Source of the DNA: QPIN01 sp965224575
GTDB taxonomy: Bacteria; Pseudomonadota; Gammaproteobacteria; Methylococcales; Methylomonadaceae
DNA length: 64,000 nucleotides
NCBI GenBank assembly: GCA_965224575.1
Contig: CBDCZQ010000006.1
Location: 1-64,000, forward strand
Reading direction: 5' to 3'
A model generated the notes under the pieces. That model did no database searches. It was not told the DNA's origin and worked only from the letters and a program-made list of their open reading frames with translations. Positions 43,907 to 54,029 of this stretch are shown here, piece after piece. Each line of letters opens with the position of its first letter. Position 1 is the stretch's first letter. The translations under genes and the position numbers were made by a program.

Positions 43907-44769
43907 CAAAAGTTATACATTAAGCCGATAAAAAGGGTTCCTATTCCGTCTTCATCAACGATAGGGCTATGTCTGATACTACGACTGAGTGTTTCATATT
44001 CTGCAATACCTGTAACCCCCCAGTTATCATTAATATGGTAAGCAACAGATAGCCGTGCAAAACTATTAAACCCACTATTTGCCTTGTATGCAGGACGATT
44101 TACTTCAACCTCAGAATCTCGAATACCGTAGTAATAATCAAGCAGGTGACTACTTTTCCAATTAAGCCCCACAGATGGAACAATGTTCCAATTTCCATGC
44201 CTCCATGGAAATGCATAAGAAGCCCAGACTTCAAAACCCTTATGAGTATTTGTTAGATCACCTAAAACTTGTAACTGAATATCGCCCCAATCATCAGCAT
44301 AAATTATTTCTAACCCACCATCTACAGCAAGATTTCTGTCGGGGACTTCCACGGGTTTAGCGGGTATAACATGAGAAAAACCGCTAGTTGAACCATTAAA
44401 TTGTATACCTAATTGTGAATTATTGAGCCACTCAAAAATTTCTCTTTCGTTATTAATATGAGCAATAAAATTCACCGATAGCTCGTCAGTTTCATGAATT
44501 GAAAGCCCTACATCACCATTATCAAAAAACAAGTAATCCCCAAACCAGGCTATGTTAAGCACTACATACATGGGTATATCATCAGAATTAATCAACGGAT
44601 TTGTGCGGACACCATAACCCGCAGCCAAACCTAATTCCCAAGGTCTTTCTTCATACGCATCTATTGCTTTCTGAATTTCTTCATCATCAATAGCTTGGGA
44701 TGGCGCGGCCATTGATGTTGTATAGCAACTAAATCCAAGCAGAAAAATAGTTATTAGCTTCTGAATCAT
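43906..44769 (-). CDS. MipA/OmpV-family outer-membrane beta-barrel
   Basis: 287 residues from the ATG at 44769, which opens a clear signal peptide cut near 'SMAA'. Beta-strand pattern with 'WELGLAAGYGVRTNPLINSD', 'FAYPFPWR'-like turns ('SYAFPWRHGNWNIVPSVGLN') and a C-terminal aromatic 'IGLMYNF' ending in Phe, as needed for barrel assembly. The family includes MltA-interacting MipA and OmpV-like channels. It is first in a coupled operon with DUF3019 and a two-component pair, which suggests envelope-stress control. Confidence 0.85.
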   Translation of the reverse strand: MIQKLITIFLLGFSCYTTSMAAPSQAIDDEEIQKAIDAYEERPWELGLAAGYGVRTNPLINSDDIPMYVVLNIAWFGDYLFFDNGDVGLSIHETDELSVNFIAHINNEREIFEWLNNSQLGIQFNGSTSGFSHVIPAKPVEVPDRNLAVDGGLEIIYADDWGDIQLQVLGDLTNTHKGFEVWASYAFPWRHGNWNIVPSVGLNWKSSHLLDYYYGIRDSEVEVNRPAYKANSGFNSFARLSVAYHINDNWGVTGIAEYETLSRSIRHSPIVDEDGIGTLFIGLMYNF

Positions 44770-45212
44770 TCTTTGATTTGTATTTAATTTGAAACAGATA
44801 GTATTAAGACAGATATAGCGTACCAAGAGTGTAATCAATTTGTGGGTAAATTGTTAAAAAATGTAAAGAAAAGAGGTTCAACAGTAGCATAATCTTCTTA
44901 AGAAAAAACTTAAACACATATAATACAGCCACTTATAATTATAAAACTAAAAAAATGTGAGTGTTTCCTACAATATTAGCTATCTTCTTTACAAATCATC
45001 AACAGATGAAAAATTAAAGTATCGCTATAGTTACCTTACTGAAGTTTTTCAATTATTTGTACGGTGAGATAGACAGAAGCCAATGACAGTTACTTTTACC
45101 AAACACATAGTTTTTAATCTGAAATTGAATCTTGATTTATCCATGGACTACACCGTTTTAATCATTGGGAAACTTCAGTTTCTTAAGTACTCAATTAATA
45201 AAGGAATAAAAA
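44770..45212. other. Divergent intergenic region upstream of mipA
   Basis: About 440 bp, AT-rich, between divergent genes. A TTTACA-like repeat (TTTACATTTT...ATTTACCC on the minus strand near 44845-44870) could be a response-regulator box, but this is only suggestive. No gene was recognised. Confidence 0.4.
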
Positions 45213-45701
45213 ATGAAAAATTTAATTTGTAAAAAAATAGCTTTAGTTACATTCATGTTAGTAACAATATCTGTTACTCATGCCTCAGACTTAATCTCTC
45301 ACACGGTCATCCTGTTACCTGATGATCCTCAAAATGAAGAAACATGGACTCAAACAATTAATAATCAAGAAGACTGGGAGACATTTTTCTATGCTAGAAC
45401 ATCTCGTGTTCAATACGAACAATCGCAAGCACCTATTGCCCCAGAATTTGATTTTGAAAAGTATCAAGTGTTAGCCGGAGGCCTCGGTGTTAAACCTTCT
45501 TCTGGCTACACTTTATCAGTCGAAAGCGTAAGTGAACTTGAAAATACGATAGATGTACACGTAATTAATATTGAGCCTGGGTCTGATTGTTTTAGATTTC
45601 TTCAGCAATTGACTTATCCATCTGTAACAGTACTAATTAAAAAAACTAACAAACCATTTAGGTTCTTTGTTACTCACCTTATTAATGAAGAGTGTTCTTA
45701 G
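45213..45701 (+). CDS. Exported protein with PrcB-like C-terminal domain
   Basis: 162 residues. Signal peptide cut near 'THAS'. The second half, 'YQVLAGGLGVKPSSGYTLSV' and 'PSVTVLIKKTNKPFRFFVTH', resembles the PrcB C-terminal domain of protease complexes. Two Cys near the end may pair. AAAGGAAT precedes the ATG. No PrcA/PrtP protease partner is nearby, so the role is unknown. Confidence 0.6.
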   Translation: MKNLICKKIALVTFMLVTISVTHASDLISHTVILLPDDPQNEETWTQTINNQEDWETFFYARTSRVQYEQSQAPIAPEFDFEKYQVLAGGLGVKPSSGYTLSVESVSELENTIDVHVINIEPGSDCFRFLQQLTYPSVTVLIKKTNKPFRFFVTHLINEECS

Positions 45702-45742
45702 GTAACTATAATATTTTGTTTCTGGTCGGACTGTATCTCCTA

Positions 45743-45843
45743 AGGAACCTCTGATTAAGTCTTAAAATAACGATTAATAGAAGATAGCTTATTGAATTAA
45801 TTGGGCGTAAATTTTTATAAATCAACTTATTCAGAGGTTCGCT
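45743..45843. repeat. MITE-like element G (about 100 bp)
   Basis: Left GGAACCTCTGATTAAGT pairs with right ACTTATTCAGAGGTTCG (one mismatch in the core). The interior is AT-rich and non-coding. Ends of this type (GAACCTCTGA) are common on IS elements, so it may be mobilised in trans. Confidence 0.6.
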
Positions 45844-46522
45844 AAATCATAGCATCATTCTTTCGAATGATTCGAGATTGTCTGGACAACTTAGTTGATT
45901 AGGGTGACTATAGGAACTCCAACAAGAACCATCAAATCTTCTTCCCAAATTCAATTTTGACAATACATTCACCTTGATTAACTCATATGATTTTCATAAC
46001 CCAGGTCATCACGGGATAAGATGTTCCCAATATTGACGTTGCCAATGCCACGTTCCCCCTTTAGTGGCAAAAGGTAGATAGCTTGAAGGAAGTCAGGAAA
46101 ACAACCATTTGTAGCTTTTTCTCCTTATTCAAAACATTCCGTAATACATCAATTTCATCTGTTAATAATGTTTATTTCGCTCAGCTAAATTGACCATAAA
46201 AAAATAAGTTCCTCCTTTTATTAGCTCGTCGATATTGCATTTCTTTGGCTTGAATTTGAAGATGTTGGGATTCGTTCCTCTCTCCAACATAAGGAAAGGC
46301 TATGTCGTTTCAACAAAACTTATTAGAGCTCCCCTCTGCATAGCCTAAACCATAATAATTAATTATTTTCTTAATATAAAGAAAGTGCGTTAGAATCACT
46401 ATATCTTAATGCCTATTTTAAGCTAAAATTAATCAACGATTCAGAATTGATGAATTATACTCTGTGCAGTCACATTTTCGGTGTTCCAGTAATAAGGAAA
46501 CACCCCTTATTGATTCGTCTTT

Positions 46523-46548
46523 AATCATTAAGTGTGCACTTAATGATT
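46523..46548. promoter_or_regulatory. Near-perfect 26-bp palindrome
   Basis: AATCATTAAGTG and CACTTAATGATT are exact inverted copies separated by TG, about 145 bp before the CAP-protein start. It is a candidate operator; no T-run follows, so it is not an intrinsic terminator. Confidence 0.45.
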
Positions 46549-46694
46549 CAATTTGGGATTGATAAAATTACATGACAGCGACCGAAGGCAGGTGTGAACA
46601 AGAAACCTGTGCGTTGTTAAATAATCATGTAAAATTATGACACTAAAAGCGTATTCCATTCATTGTCAACACCAATAAGATAAGATCACTGCTT

Positions 46695-48365
46695 ATGAAC
46701 TCTAAAAATGTAACCATCATTTATAAAACCTTAACACTTACCCTGCTTGCTCTACCTCTATACAGCCATGCAGAACCTGTACATTTTTCCCCAGCGCTGA
46801 ATCCGCCGTTTATAAACCAAGCAAAAATCCTCAACGAGATTCCTAGAGCAACAATAACATCCGAAGCGATTCCCACTACCGAATGGCTATTACACAAAAC
46901 TACTGATAACCAGCATCCCAATGGAGAAGAACAAGCTCAGCTCTGGTTCTTAAACCGAGGACGACAAAACCCTACAGCCGAGGGTATCTGGCTGGCGACT
47001 TCACCTCTGTCTGATATTGCCGGTGGCAGAAACTTTTTTAATGTTGATGTAAATATGCTACAAAGTGAGTTTTCCTCCTACCAAGCCAAACCACCCGCTG
47101 CGTTTGATGTACGTCTGTACCGTGCCGCCTATAACCACTCTCTAGATCTGATTAGCCGGAATGCACAAGACCACAATGGACAATTTGCACGGGTTTCTGC
47201 AGAAGGCTTCAGTTATGGTTTTGCACGAGGCAATGTTTTTTCCTATGCGAAAAGTGGTCTCAATGCCCATGCTGCATTTAATATTGATTGGGGCACAGGG
47301 CCGGGTAATATGCAACCCGGTCGTGGACATAGACAAGCACTTCAATCTCTGGACGCCAACTATACCAACGTAGGCATTGCGTCAATTCTCGAAACAGATT
47401 CTAGTACAAGCGTGGGGCCATGGGTTACTACGGGTAACTTTGCTACTGCACAAACAAATAACCCAAATCATTACAACCGCTTTCTAGTGGGTACGGTTTG
47501 GGAAGACCAAAATAATAATGAATTGTATGATCCAGGTGAGGGTATATCAGACGTAACCGTAATGCCCGATAACGGTATTTATTTTGCAATAACTTCCGAG
47601 AGCGGTGGCTATGCTATCCCCATTACCCAAGCAGGTAGTTATCAGGTCAATTTTTCAGGAAGCGAGCTGGGTCAGAATATCAATCGCACCGTTATCATCA
47701 ACGAAAGTAGCGTATTACTGGATTATACAAAGAACGCCTGTGGAACAACCTATTTGCTCCCCAGTAACCAATGGAGGCAAATCAGCCTACCTTGTAATCC
47801 TGATGATGCTATCACCGCTGCAGACATTTTCGGTGATGATGGGTTAGGAACTTATGGCACGAACTGGATCCTATGGGCCTACAACTCCAGCACTAATAGT
47901 TACGATAATGTGGGACTTAACGGTGTTATTCAGCAGGGCGTGGGCTATTGGATCATTCAGAATACTGGTGAGGAAAAAACCTTGGACATGCCCGCTGGTA
48001 GCATACCAGCAACTGTTAGCCAACCAGCCGGTTGCCCCACTGGAAAAAACTGTTTTGATATCCCCCTTGCTACACAAAACGGCGAAAATCAATGGAATAT
48101 GATTGGGTTCCCTTATACCCTTCCCAGCAGTTTAGGGGAAGCAATAGTAGTCGCCAACTCAACTAATTGTAATACCCCTGCCTGTACCCTGGATGTAGCT
48201 GAAGAAGACAACATCGTCCATAACATACTGTTAACCTACAACGGAACTAGCTATACACAAATCACAACAGGCGATAACCTAAATCCATGGAGAGGTTACT
48301 GGGTAAAGACACTCCTTGGTTCTCACGGTGCAACTCCAGTCACGCTATTGCTACCTAAGCCATAA
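46695..48365 (+). CDS. Secreted CAP-like / SdrD-B-like / GYW-module protein
   Basis: 556 residues. Signal peptide ends near 'SHAEP'. Residues ~75-255 resemble a CAP/SCP domain: 'QAQLWFLNRGRQNPTAEGIW', 'RLYRAAYNHSLDLI', 'QDHNGQ', and 'GRGHRQAL...YTNVGIA'. The usual GEN Glu is replaced ('RGNVFSYA'), so catalytic function is doubtful. A Cna/SdrD-B-like segment follows ('VGTVWEDQNNNELYDPGEGI' to 'YQVNFSGS', ~265-330). Residues ~345-556 are the same two-part GYW module as in the protein at 39720. A possible secreted adhesive or matrix protein. Confidence 0.75.
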   Translation: MNSKNVTIIYKTLTLTLLALPLYSHAEPVHFSPALNPPFINQAKILNEIPRATITSEAIPTTEWLLHKTTDNQHPNGEEQAQLWFLNRGRQNPTAEGIWLATSPLSDIAGGRNFFNVDVNMLQSEFSSYQAKPPAAFDVRLYRAAYNHSLDLISRNAQDHNGQFARVSAEGFSYGFARGNVFSYAKSGLNAHAAFNIDWGTGPGNMQPGRGHRQALQSLDANYTNVGIASILETDSSTSVGPWVTTGNFATAQTNNPNHYNRFLVGTVWEDQNNNELYDPGEGISDVTVMPDNGIYFAITSESGGYAIPITQAGSYQVNFSGSELGQNINRTVIINESSVLLDYTKNACGTTYLLPSNQWRQISLPCNPDDAITAADIFGDDGLGTYGTNWILWAYNSSTNSYDNVGLNGVIQQGVGYWIIQNTGEEKTLDMPAGSIPATVSQPAGCPTGKNCFDIPLATQNGENQWNMIGFPYTLPSSLGEAIVVANSTNCNTPACTLDVAEEDNIVHNILLTYNGTSYTQITTGDNLNPWRGYWVKTLLGSHGATPVTLLLPKP

Positions 48366-48781
48366 ATAATCTTGCTCAGTTAACTGAAATTTCTCAGTTA
48401 TTTGGCAAGATTATGCCATAGTGATATTTTTTGATGGGTTTGCTACCTTAAAAGCAAACCCATCGAAAATATAGTGCATAAATCGGCACTGGGCTCCAAC
48501 CATTCTAGAATTGCTCAATTAGGCTCTGTCACAGCTAAGAATAAAGTTTTACCTCTGAACTCTTTTTCGGCTCAGAAGTAGTTTTTCCCAAGAAACCCTC
48601 ACAAGTTCGGATAACACTTTTGGTTTCCTCATTAAGTGACTCTATACAACTCTTAGTCAGTATTTGATTTTCACTAACTAACTTGCATAATTTACTAGCA
48701 ATCAATATAGTAATGAAAATGAAGGGTATTAAAAAATAAGATAAAAATACTCTAGAAACTCCCGATTTCTATTACTCCACT
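48366..48781. other. Intergenic region with two hairpins
   Basis: AATCTTGC...GCAAGATT (about 48369-48414) and GATGGGTTTGCT...AGCAAACCCATC (48433-48464) follow the CAP-protein gene and likely end its transcript. The remaining ~300 bp upstream of the RND gene shows no recognised feature. Confidence 0.6.
48433..48464 (+). terminator. Strong hairpin, probable terminator
   Basis: A 12-bp perfect stem GATGGGTTTGCT/AGCAAACCCATC with an 8-nt loop is flanked by T5 before and GAAAAT after. It sits about 70 bp past the CAP-protein stop. The T-run is on the upstream side, so on the minus strand it would also look terminator-like. Confidence 0.6.
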
Positions 48782-51700
48782 ATGCTATCAACCTTAGTTC
48801 GTCTCTCAATTCGGTTTTACGGTGTAGTAATTTTGCTTTCAGTCTTATTGCTTTTTTATGGAAGCCATCGCTTTTCTAAAGCTGGTTTAGATATCTTTCC
48901 CGAATTTTCGCCGAAACAAGTCATTATTCAAACTGAATCCCCTGGCCTATCATCGGAACAAGTTGAAATTCTAGTAACACAACAAATAGAAACCAGTATT
49001 AGTGGACTCATTGGCCTTGAATCTATTCGTTCTGAGTCCATACAAGGCTTGTCCATTGTTACGGCTACTTTCAAAGAAAGTAGTGATATTTATCGCAATA
49101 GACAACAAGTCAGCGAACGATTAACTAGTCTAGGCGATAAATTACCTGCTGGTGTTTCCCCACCTATTCCAGTCCCCCTATCCTCCTCTTCTGCTACCGT
49201 TCTGACTATTGGTTTAAACTCTGATTCAAAAAACCTGATGGATCTACGTGATATTGTAGATTGGATGCTCGTACCACGTTTACTAGCCGTACCTGGCGTT
49301 GCAGATGTTAATATTTTTGGCGGTGAAATTAGGCAATTACAAATTCAAATTAATCCAACACAATTACATCGTTTTAACCTAGCTATCGAAGATATTGTTA
49401 ATGCAGCTAAACAAGCAGGCAATATTCAAGGTGGTGGATTTATTGAAAATGCTAACCAACGTTTCACCATCCAAATTTCAGGGCAACCCAATACACCAGA
49501 ACAATTTAACAAAATTATCGTCAAACGGCAATCAGACGTAAATATTACCTTAGGTGATGTAACAACAATAAAATATGCTCCTGAACCCCCTATTGGCGCT
49601 GCTCAAATTGGAGGTAAACAAGGAGTTGTAATGATGGTGGTTGGTCAATATGGCGCCAATACACTTTCAGTTTCCAAAGAGGTAGAAACTGCTCTCACCG
49701 AGTTTGATAAGCTTTTCAAAAAAGAAGATATTAATTTTTACGCTCATTTATTTCGCCCTGCTGATTATATTGAAACCTCTTTAAAAAACCTTTCTGGACA
49801 TTTATTAATTGGCTGTTTTTTTGTCGTGTTAATTCTATATCTATTTTTATTTAATTTTCGTACAGCCTTTATTTCCGCAACGGCAATCCCAGTATCACTT
49901 ATAACTGCCATCCTTATTTTACTAGAAAATGGAGTTAACTTGAATATTATGGTCTTGGGTGGACTTGCCATTGCCTTAGGCGAAGTAGTTGATGATGCAA
50001 TTATTGATACCGAAAACATTTTCCGTAGACTACGAGAAAACCGCTTGCTTGACCAACCTAAAGCTGTTGCTACTGTCGTTTACGAGGCTTCTATAGAAGT
50101 CAGAAGTTCTGTGGTTTATGCCAGCTTTATTGTTGCATTAGCCTTCGTCCCTTTGCTAACTTTATCAGGGGTTGCTGGACGATTATTTTCACCTTTGGGC
50201 GTTTCCTATATTCTTGCCATTTCAGTGTCTTTAATTGTTGCCTTAACTCTAACTCCAGCCCTGTGCTACGTCCTACTTGGCAAACAACCTACTTCGCTTA
50301 ACGATGAACAAGACCCACCCTTAATTCGCTGGCTAAAACCACATTATCACCATCTTCTCCTTTGGGTTAGCGATCATTTTAAATGGGTGATAAGCGGCAG
50401 TCTTTTTCTTTGCATTGTAGGATTACTCACGTCTTTTAATCTTGACCATAAATTTCTCCCAGAATTACGAGAAGGTCATTATATTGTTCATACCAGCAGT
50501 ATTCCTGGCACATCATTGCAAGAATCTATTCGTATCGGCTCTAAATTAACCGAACAATTTCTTAACATCCCCAACATAGAATCTGTTTCCCAATGGGCGG
50601 GACGAGCAGAGCGTGGAGCCGACACCTATGGCAGCCATTATAGTGAATATGAAGTTCGACTAACGCCTCTCTCCGGTGCAAAACAACAAAAGGTACTGGA
50701 TCAATTAAGAGACATTCTACAAAATTTCCCTGGCATTTTGTACGAAGCCAACACATTTTTAACTGAACGCATTGATGAAACAATTTCAGGATATACATCC
50801 CCAGTCGTAGTAAATATCTACGGTGATGACTTAAACATGCTGGACAGTAAAGCAAAAAAGGTCGCACATATCATGCGTAGTATTCCTGGAGCATCTGATG
50901 TACAGCTAAGATCTCCACCAGGAACACCATTACTACAAATCCATTTAGATTTAGATAAACTTCAATTATGGGGGCTTAAACCAGAACAAGTCATCAGCAC
51001 TCTACAAACAGCTTATCAAAGCCATATCACCGGAAAAAACATCCAAGGAAATCGAATTTATAATGTTGCTGTTGCGTTAGCCCCTGAATTAAGAGATCAG
51101 CCTCAAGCCATAGAAAATTTACCTATTCGAACAGAAGATGGCAAACTAATTAATTTATCCCAAGTCGCTGATATTAGACATTCTGAGGGGCGTTATAATA
51201 TTCTTCATCAAAATGCACAACGAAAGCAAACTGTCACCAGTGATGTTATAGATCGAGATATGGATAGCTTTGTGAAAGAACTAAAAAGCAGGGTTTTAAA
51301 CGAGGTTTCTTTTTCAGCAAATAGTTACCCCGAATTTACAGGTGCTGCGATAGAGCAAGCTGAAGCTAAAAATGATCTAATTTTACGCTCATTAATGGCT
51401 GCAATGGGCATGCTTATTTTTATTTATATTGCTATAGGCAATATGCGTCATACATTACTCACACTAGTAAATATCCCTTTTTCATTAATTGGGGGCTTAG
51501 TGGCTGTAATTTTAACAGGCGCAACTTTATCCATTGGCTCCATCGTAGGCTTTATTACTTTATTCGGAATTACGGTTCGTAATAGTATTATGCTACTGTC
51601 TCACTATCAACATCTGGTAGAAGTTGAAGGAAAAACATGGAATATTGATACAGTGATACTTGGTGCTCAAGAAAGGTTACCTTCTATTTTAATGACCGCA

Positions 51701-51880
51701 TTAGTAACTGCTTTAGCCATGCTCCCCATCGCAATTAATAGCGATAATCCTGGTAAAGAGATTATGGGACCAATGGCCGCTATTATTATTGGTGGATTAG
51801 CTTCATCTACTATTCTAAATTTATTGCTTCTACCTAGTATGTTACTACGGTATGGAAAATTTTCTAATTTGAATGATTAA
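48782..51880 (+). CDS. CusA/CzcA-like (HME-type) RND efflux permease, orphan
   Basis: 1,032 residues, a complete RND pump with 12 predicted helices in two halves. N-terminal 'AGLDIFPEFSPKQVIIQTES' and 'PGLSSEQVEILVTQQIET' are typical of heavy-metal-efflux members. Helix 4 carries acidic residues in 'ALGEVVDDAIIDTENIFRRL', and the second half has 'FITLFGITVRNSIMLLSHYQ'. Unusually, no adaptor or outer-membrane channel gene is adjacent. The adaptor at the window start belongs to another pump. It may use a distant partner or act alone. Confidence 0.88.
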   Translation: MLSTLVRLSIRFYGVVILLSVLLLFYGSHRFSKAGLDIFPEFSPKQVIIQTESPGLSSEQVEILVTQQIETSISGLIGLESIRSESIQGLSIVTATFKESSDIYRNRQQVSERLTSLGDKLPAGVSPPIPVPLSSSSATVLTIGLNSDSKNLMDLRDIVDWMLVPRLLAVPGVADVNIFGGEIRQLQIQINPTQLHRFNLAIEDIVNAAKQAGNIQGGGFIENANQRFTIQISGQPNTPEQFNKIIVKRQSDVNITLGDVTTIKYAPEPPIGAAQIGGKQGVVMMVVGQYGANTLSVSKEVETALTEFDKLFKKEDINFYAHLFRPADYIETSLKNLSGHLLIGCFFVVLILYLFLFNFRTAFISATAIPVSLITAILILLENGVNLNIMVLGGLAIALGEVVDDAIIDTENIFRRLRENRLLDQPKAVATVVYEASIEVRSSVVYASFIVALAFVPLLTLSGVAGRLFSPLGVSYILAISVSLIVALTLTPALCYVLLGKQPTSLNDEQDPPLIRWLKPHYHHLLLWVSDHFKWVISGSLFLCIVGLLTSFNLDHKFLPELREGHYIVHTSSIPGTSLQESIRIGSKLTEQFLNIPNIESVSQWAGRAERGADTYGSHYSEYEVRLTPLSGAKQQKVLDQLRDILQNFPGILYEANTFLTERIDETISGYTSPVVVNIYGDDLNMLDSKAKKVAHIMRSIPGASDVQLRSPPGTPLLQIHLDLDKLQLWGLKPEQVISTLQTAYQSHITGKNIQGNRIYNVAVALAPELRDQPQAIENLPIRTEDGKLINLSQVADIRHSEGRYNILHQNAQRKQTVTSDVIDRDMDSFVKELKSRVLNEVSFSANSYPEFTGAAIEQAEAKNDLILRSLMAAMGMLIFIYIAIGNMRHTLLTLVNIPFSLIGGLVAVILTGATLSIGSIVGFITLFGITVRNSIMLLSHYQHLVEVEGKTWNIDTVILGAQERLPSILMTALVTALAMLPIAINSDNPGKEIMGPMAAIIIGGLASSTILNLLLLPSMLLRYGKFSNLND

Positions 51881-51923
51881 CAAAGAATTTAGACCTATCC
51901 ATTTACTCAATAAGTATTATTAA

Positions 51924-54029
51924 ATGAATAAATTTCAACCTATTGTCATTAGTGCCCTTATTCTTTTGAGTGCCTGTGAAGGAACAAGAAATCCAGAAGA
52001 TAATAACCAAGATATAATCATAAACGAGCCTGCTACTTGTAACTTCTTCATTGCGCTTGATGGAGATGATGCAATGGATGGTACAAGCAAAATTACGCCC
52101 TTTGCCACTCTTGAACGCGCCCGAACAGCTATTAGATACCTAAAAAACAATAGTGGCTTACCAGAAGGAGGAGTCAATGTTTGTCTAGTTGGTGACATTT
52201 ATGAACGAAATAAGAGTTTTGAACTCACTTCAGAAGACTCTGGAGAAGAAGGAAAACCCGTTGTCTATCGAAGTCTCAATGGAGAGACTGCCCGTATTAC
52301 GGGAGCAATCACCCTTGCTGGTGACGATTTCTCTAAGGTGACAGCCACCACCACATTGCCCAATATATACAATCGCATTGACCCAGTAACATACGGACAC
52401 CTTATGCAAATAGAGCTGTCTAAGTACACAACGAACTATGGAAAATTAGTTTCACGTGGTGGTTCCAAGGCTAGGGGCGAGGTTGCAGCCCTTGAACTTT
52501 TTGTTAACAAAAAGCGTATGACACTTGCTCGCTGGCCCGATGAAAATGAGAAGTTCCCTTTTATCATTACAGGTAGCGTTAATGAGAAACAATATCAATT
52601 CAAGTACTCTGGAAATCGGCCCAATCGCTGGAGCAAAGCAGAAGAAATTTGGATGCATGGCCTTTGGCGGTGGTACTGGTCCGATAAACATGTCTTGATC
52701 ACCAGTTTGGATACATCTTCAAATAGCATAACATTTGCTAAACCCAAAAGCCCCTATTATGGTCTCGGCGAAGGGCAACCATACTATGTCCAAAACCTCT
52801 TGGAAGAAATAACTGTTCCTGGAGAGTGGTATCTAAACCGTGATACTGGGATATTGTACGTATGGCCTATAGAGCCACTTAACTCTACTTCAGAAATCAT
52901 GGTTTCCTTGTTAGACCAGCCTCTTGTTAAACTTACGAATACATCCCACATTGAGTTTGAAAACTTAAATTTTGAAATGAATCGTTCATTTTTAGTGGAA
53001 ATAAAAGGAGGATCCTACAATGTCATCAAAAACAGTAGATTGCTTCACGGTGGTATAGATGGAGTTATTATTTCTGGTGGAAAACATAATGGCCTCGAAC
53101 GATGCGAAGTTACCGATATTGGGAATGTTGGTATTATCCTTTCTGGAGGAAACCGCCGAAAACTCATCAATACTGAGAACTTTGTTCGCAATAGTCATAT
53201 CCATGATGTCGGCTATTGGTCCTGGGCCTCTATAGGAGCAATTCGTATGGAAGAGACTGTAGGTGTCACAATTGCTAATAACCACATCTACAATACCAAC
53301 TATAATGCAATCGGTTTTGGAGGAAACAATAATATCATTGAGTACAATGATATACATGATACTAATCGCTGGAGTGGCGATGGCGGAGCTATTTATACAG
53401 GTCGGCGCTGGGATTGGCGTGGCAATATAATTCGCTACAACTTTATTCACGACATCCAGACTGGATTTATTGAGAAACATGGTGTACATGGCATTTATCT
53501 TGATGACTCCATTGCTGGAGTACTAGTTTTTGGCAATATAATCAATAAAGTACAAGGTCGTGCAATCAATGCACGAGGTGGGAGAGATACAATTATTCAA
53601 AATAATGTTCTCACAAACAACGGCATTGCCATATCTGCAGACATGGCAGGTATTCATACAAAACCAACAATTCTTGATCACCTTATTAATATGCCCTATC
53701 AAGAAGAGCCTTGGGCAAGCTCTTACCCAGAAGCAGCAGCAATCCCCAAAACATGGAATCAAATTATAGAAAGTGATTGGAGGTATCCAAGCGGATCAAT
53801 TATCCAACACAATGTAGGATTCGGAAATACAAAATTTTTCCGAGAAGGAAACTATGATGGAACAGGTGTTTTTAATAAATACCAAAACGTGTCTGATAAT
53901 CTGGATAATGTAGATATTTTATATATTAATGAATCAATTGGAGATTTTAGACTCCACCCTGATTCACCTATATTTCAAATTGATGGATTTGAAAATATCT
54001 CTTTTGAAAACATAGGAATTCGTCCTTGA
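51924..54029 (+). CDS. Lipoprotein with right-handed parallel beta-helix
   Basis: 701 residues. Lipobox LSAC gives a lipid-modified Cys18. 'FFIALDGDDAMDGTSKITPF' and 'TPFATLERARTAIRYL' are the usual start of carbohydrate-acting beta-helix proteins. Repeated strands with Asn and His ladders ('NNHIYNTNYNAIGFGGNNNI', 'YNDIHDTNRWSGDGGAIYTG') follow. Such proteins are polysaccharide lyases, hydrolases or epimerases. No catalytic residues are assigned. It follows the RND gene by 43 bp and may share its transcript. Confidence 0.8.
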   Translation: MNKFQPIVISALILLSACEGTRNPEDNNQDIIINEPATCNFFIALDGDDAMDGTSKITPFATLERARTAIRYLKNNSGLPEGGVNVCLVGDIYERNKSFELTSEDSGEEGKPVVYRSLNGETARITGAITLAGDDFSKVTATTTLPNIYNRIDPVTYGHLMQIELSKYTTNYGKLVSRGGSKARGEVAALELFVNKKRMTLARWPDENEKFPFIITGSVNEKQYQFKYSGNRPNRWSKAEEIWMHGLWRWYWSDKHVLITSLDTSSNSITFAKPKSPYYGLGEGQPYYVQNLLEEITVPGEWYLNRDTGILYVWPIEPLNSTSEIMVSLLDQPLVKLTNTSHIEFENLNFEMNRSFLVEIKGGSYNVIKNSRLLHGGIDGVIISGGKHNGLERCEVTDIGNVGIILSGGNRRKLINTENFVRNSHIHDVGYWSWASIGAIRMEETVGVTIANNHIYNTNYNAIGFGGNNNIIEYNDIHDTNRWSGDGGAIYTGRRWDWRGNIIRYNFIHDIQTGFIEKHGVHGIYLDDSIAGVLVFGNIINKVQGRAINARGGRDTIIQNNVLTNNGIAISADMAGIHTKPTILDHLINMPYQEEPWASSYPEAAAIPKTWNQIIESDWRYPSGSIIQHNVGFGNTKFFREGNYDGTGVFNKYQNVSDNLDNVDILYINESIGDFRLHPDSPIFQIDGFENISFENIGIRP

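Larger units (their letters stand above)
45702..46694. other. Gene-free 1-kb stretch with MITE and palindrome
   Basis: Holds a ~100-bp MITE-like element (45743-45843) and a 26-bp palindrome (46523-46548). Between about 45900 and 46350 the minus strand has short frame pieces such as 'PYVGERNESQHLQIQAKEMQ' broken by stops. These look like a decayed gene, perhaps a transposase, but no family could be assigned. Further on, CAGGT...ACCTG (about 46590-46613) forms a small inverted repeat. Confidence 0.45.

Noticed and set aside
45900..46350. Minus-strand pieces suggested a transposase or other degraded gene.
   Set aside because: Stops are frequent and no family motif could be recognised, so no pseudogene is called.
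46570..46625. Possible riboswitch or attenuator (CAGGT...ACCTG and nearby hairpin) before the CAP-like gene.
   Set aside because: No conserved core of a known riboswitch class could be matched by eye.
48782..51880. Pairing of this RND pump with the adaptor at 510-1583 as one system.
   Set aside because: They are 47 kb apart, and the adaptor already has its own permease directly downstream at the window start.
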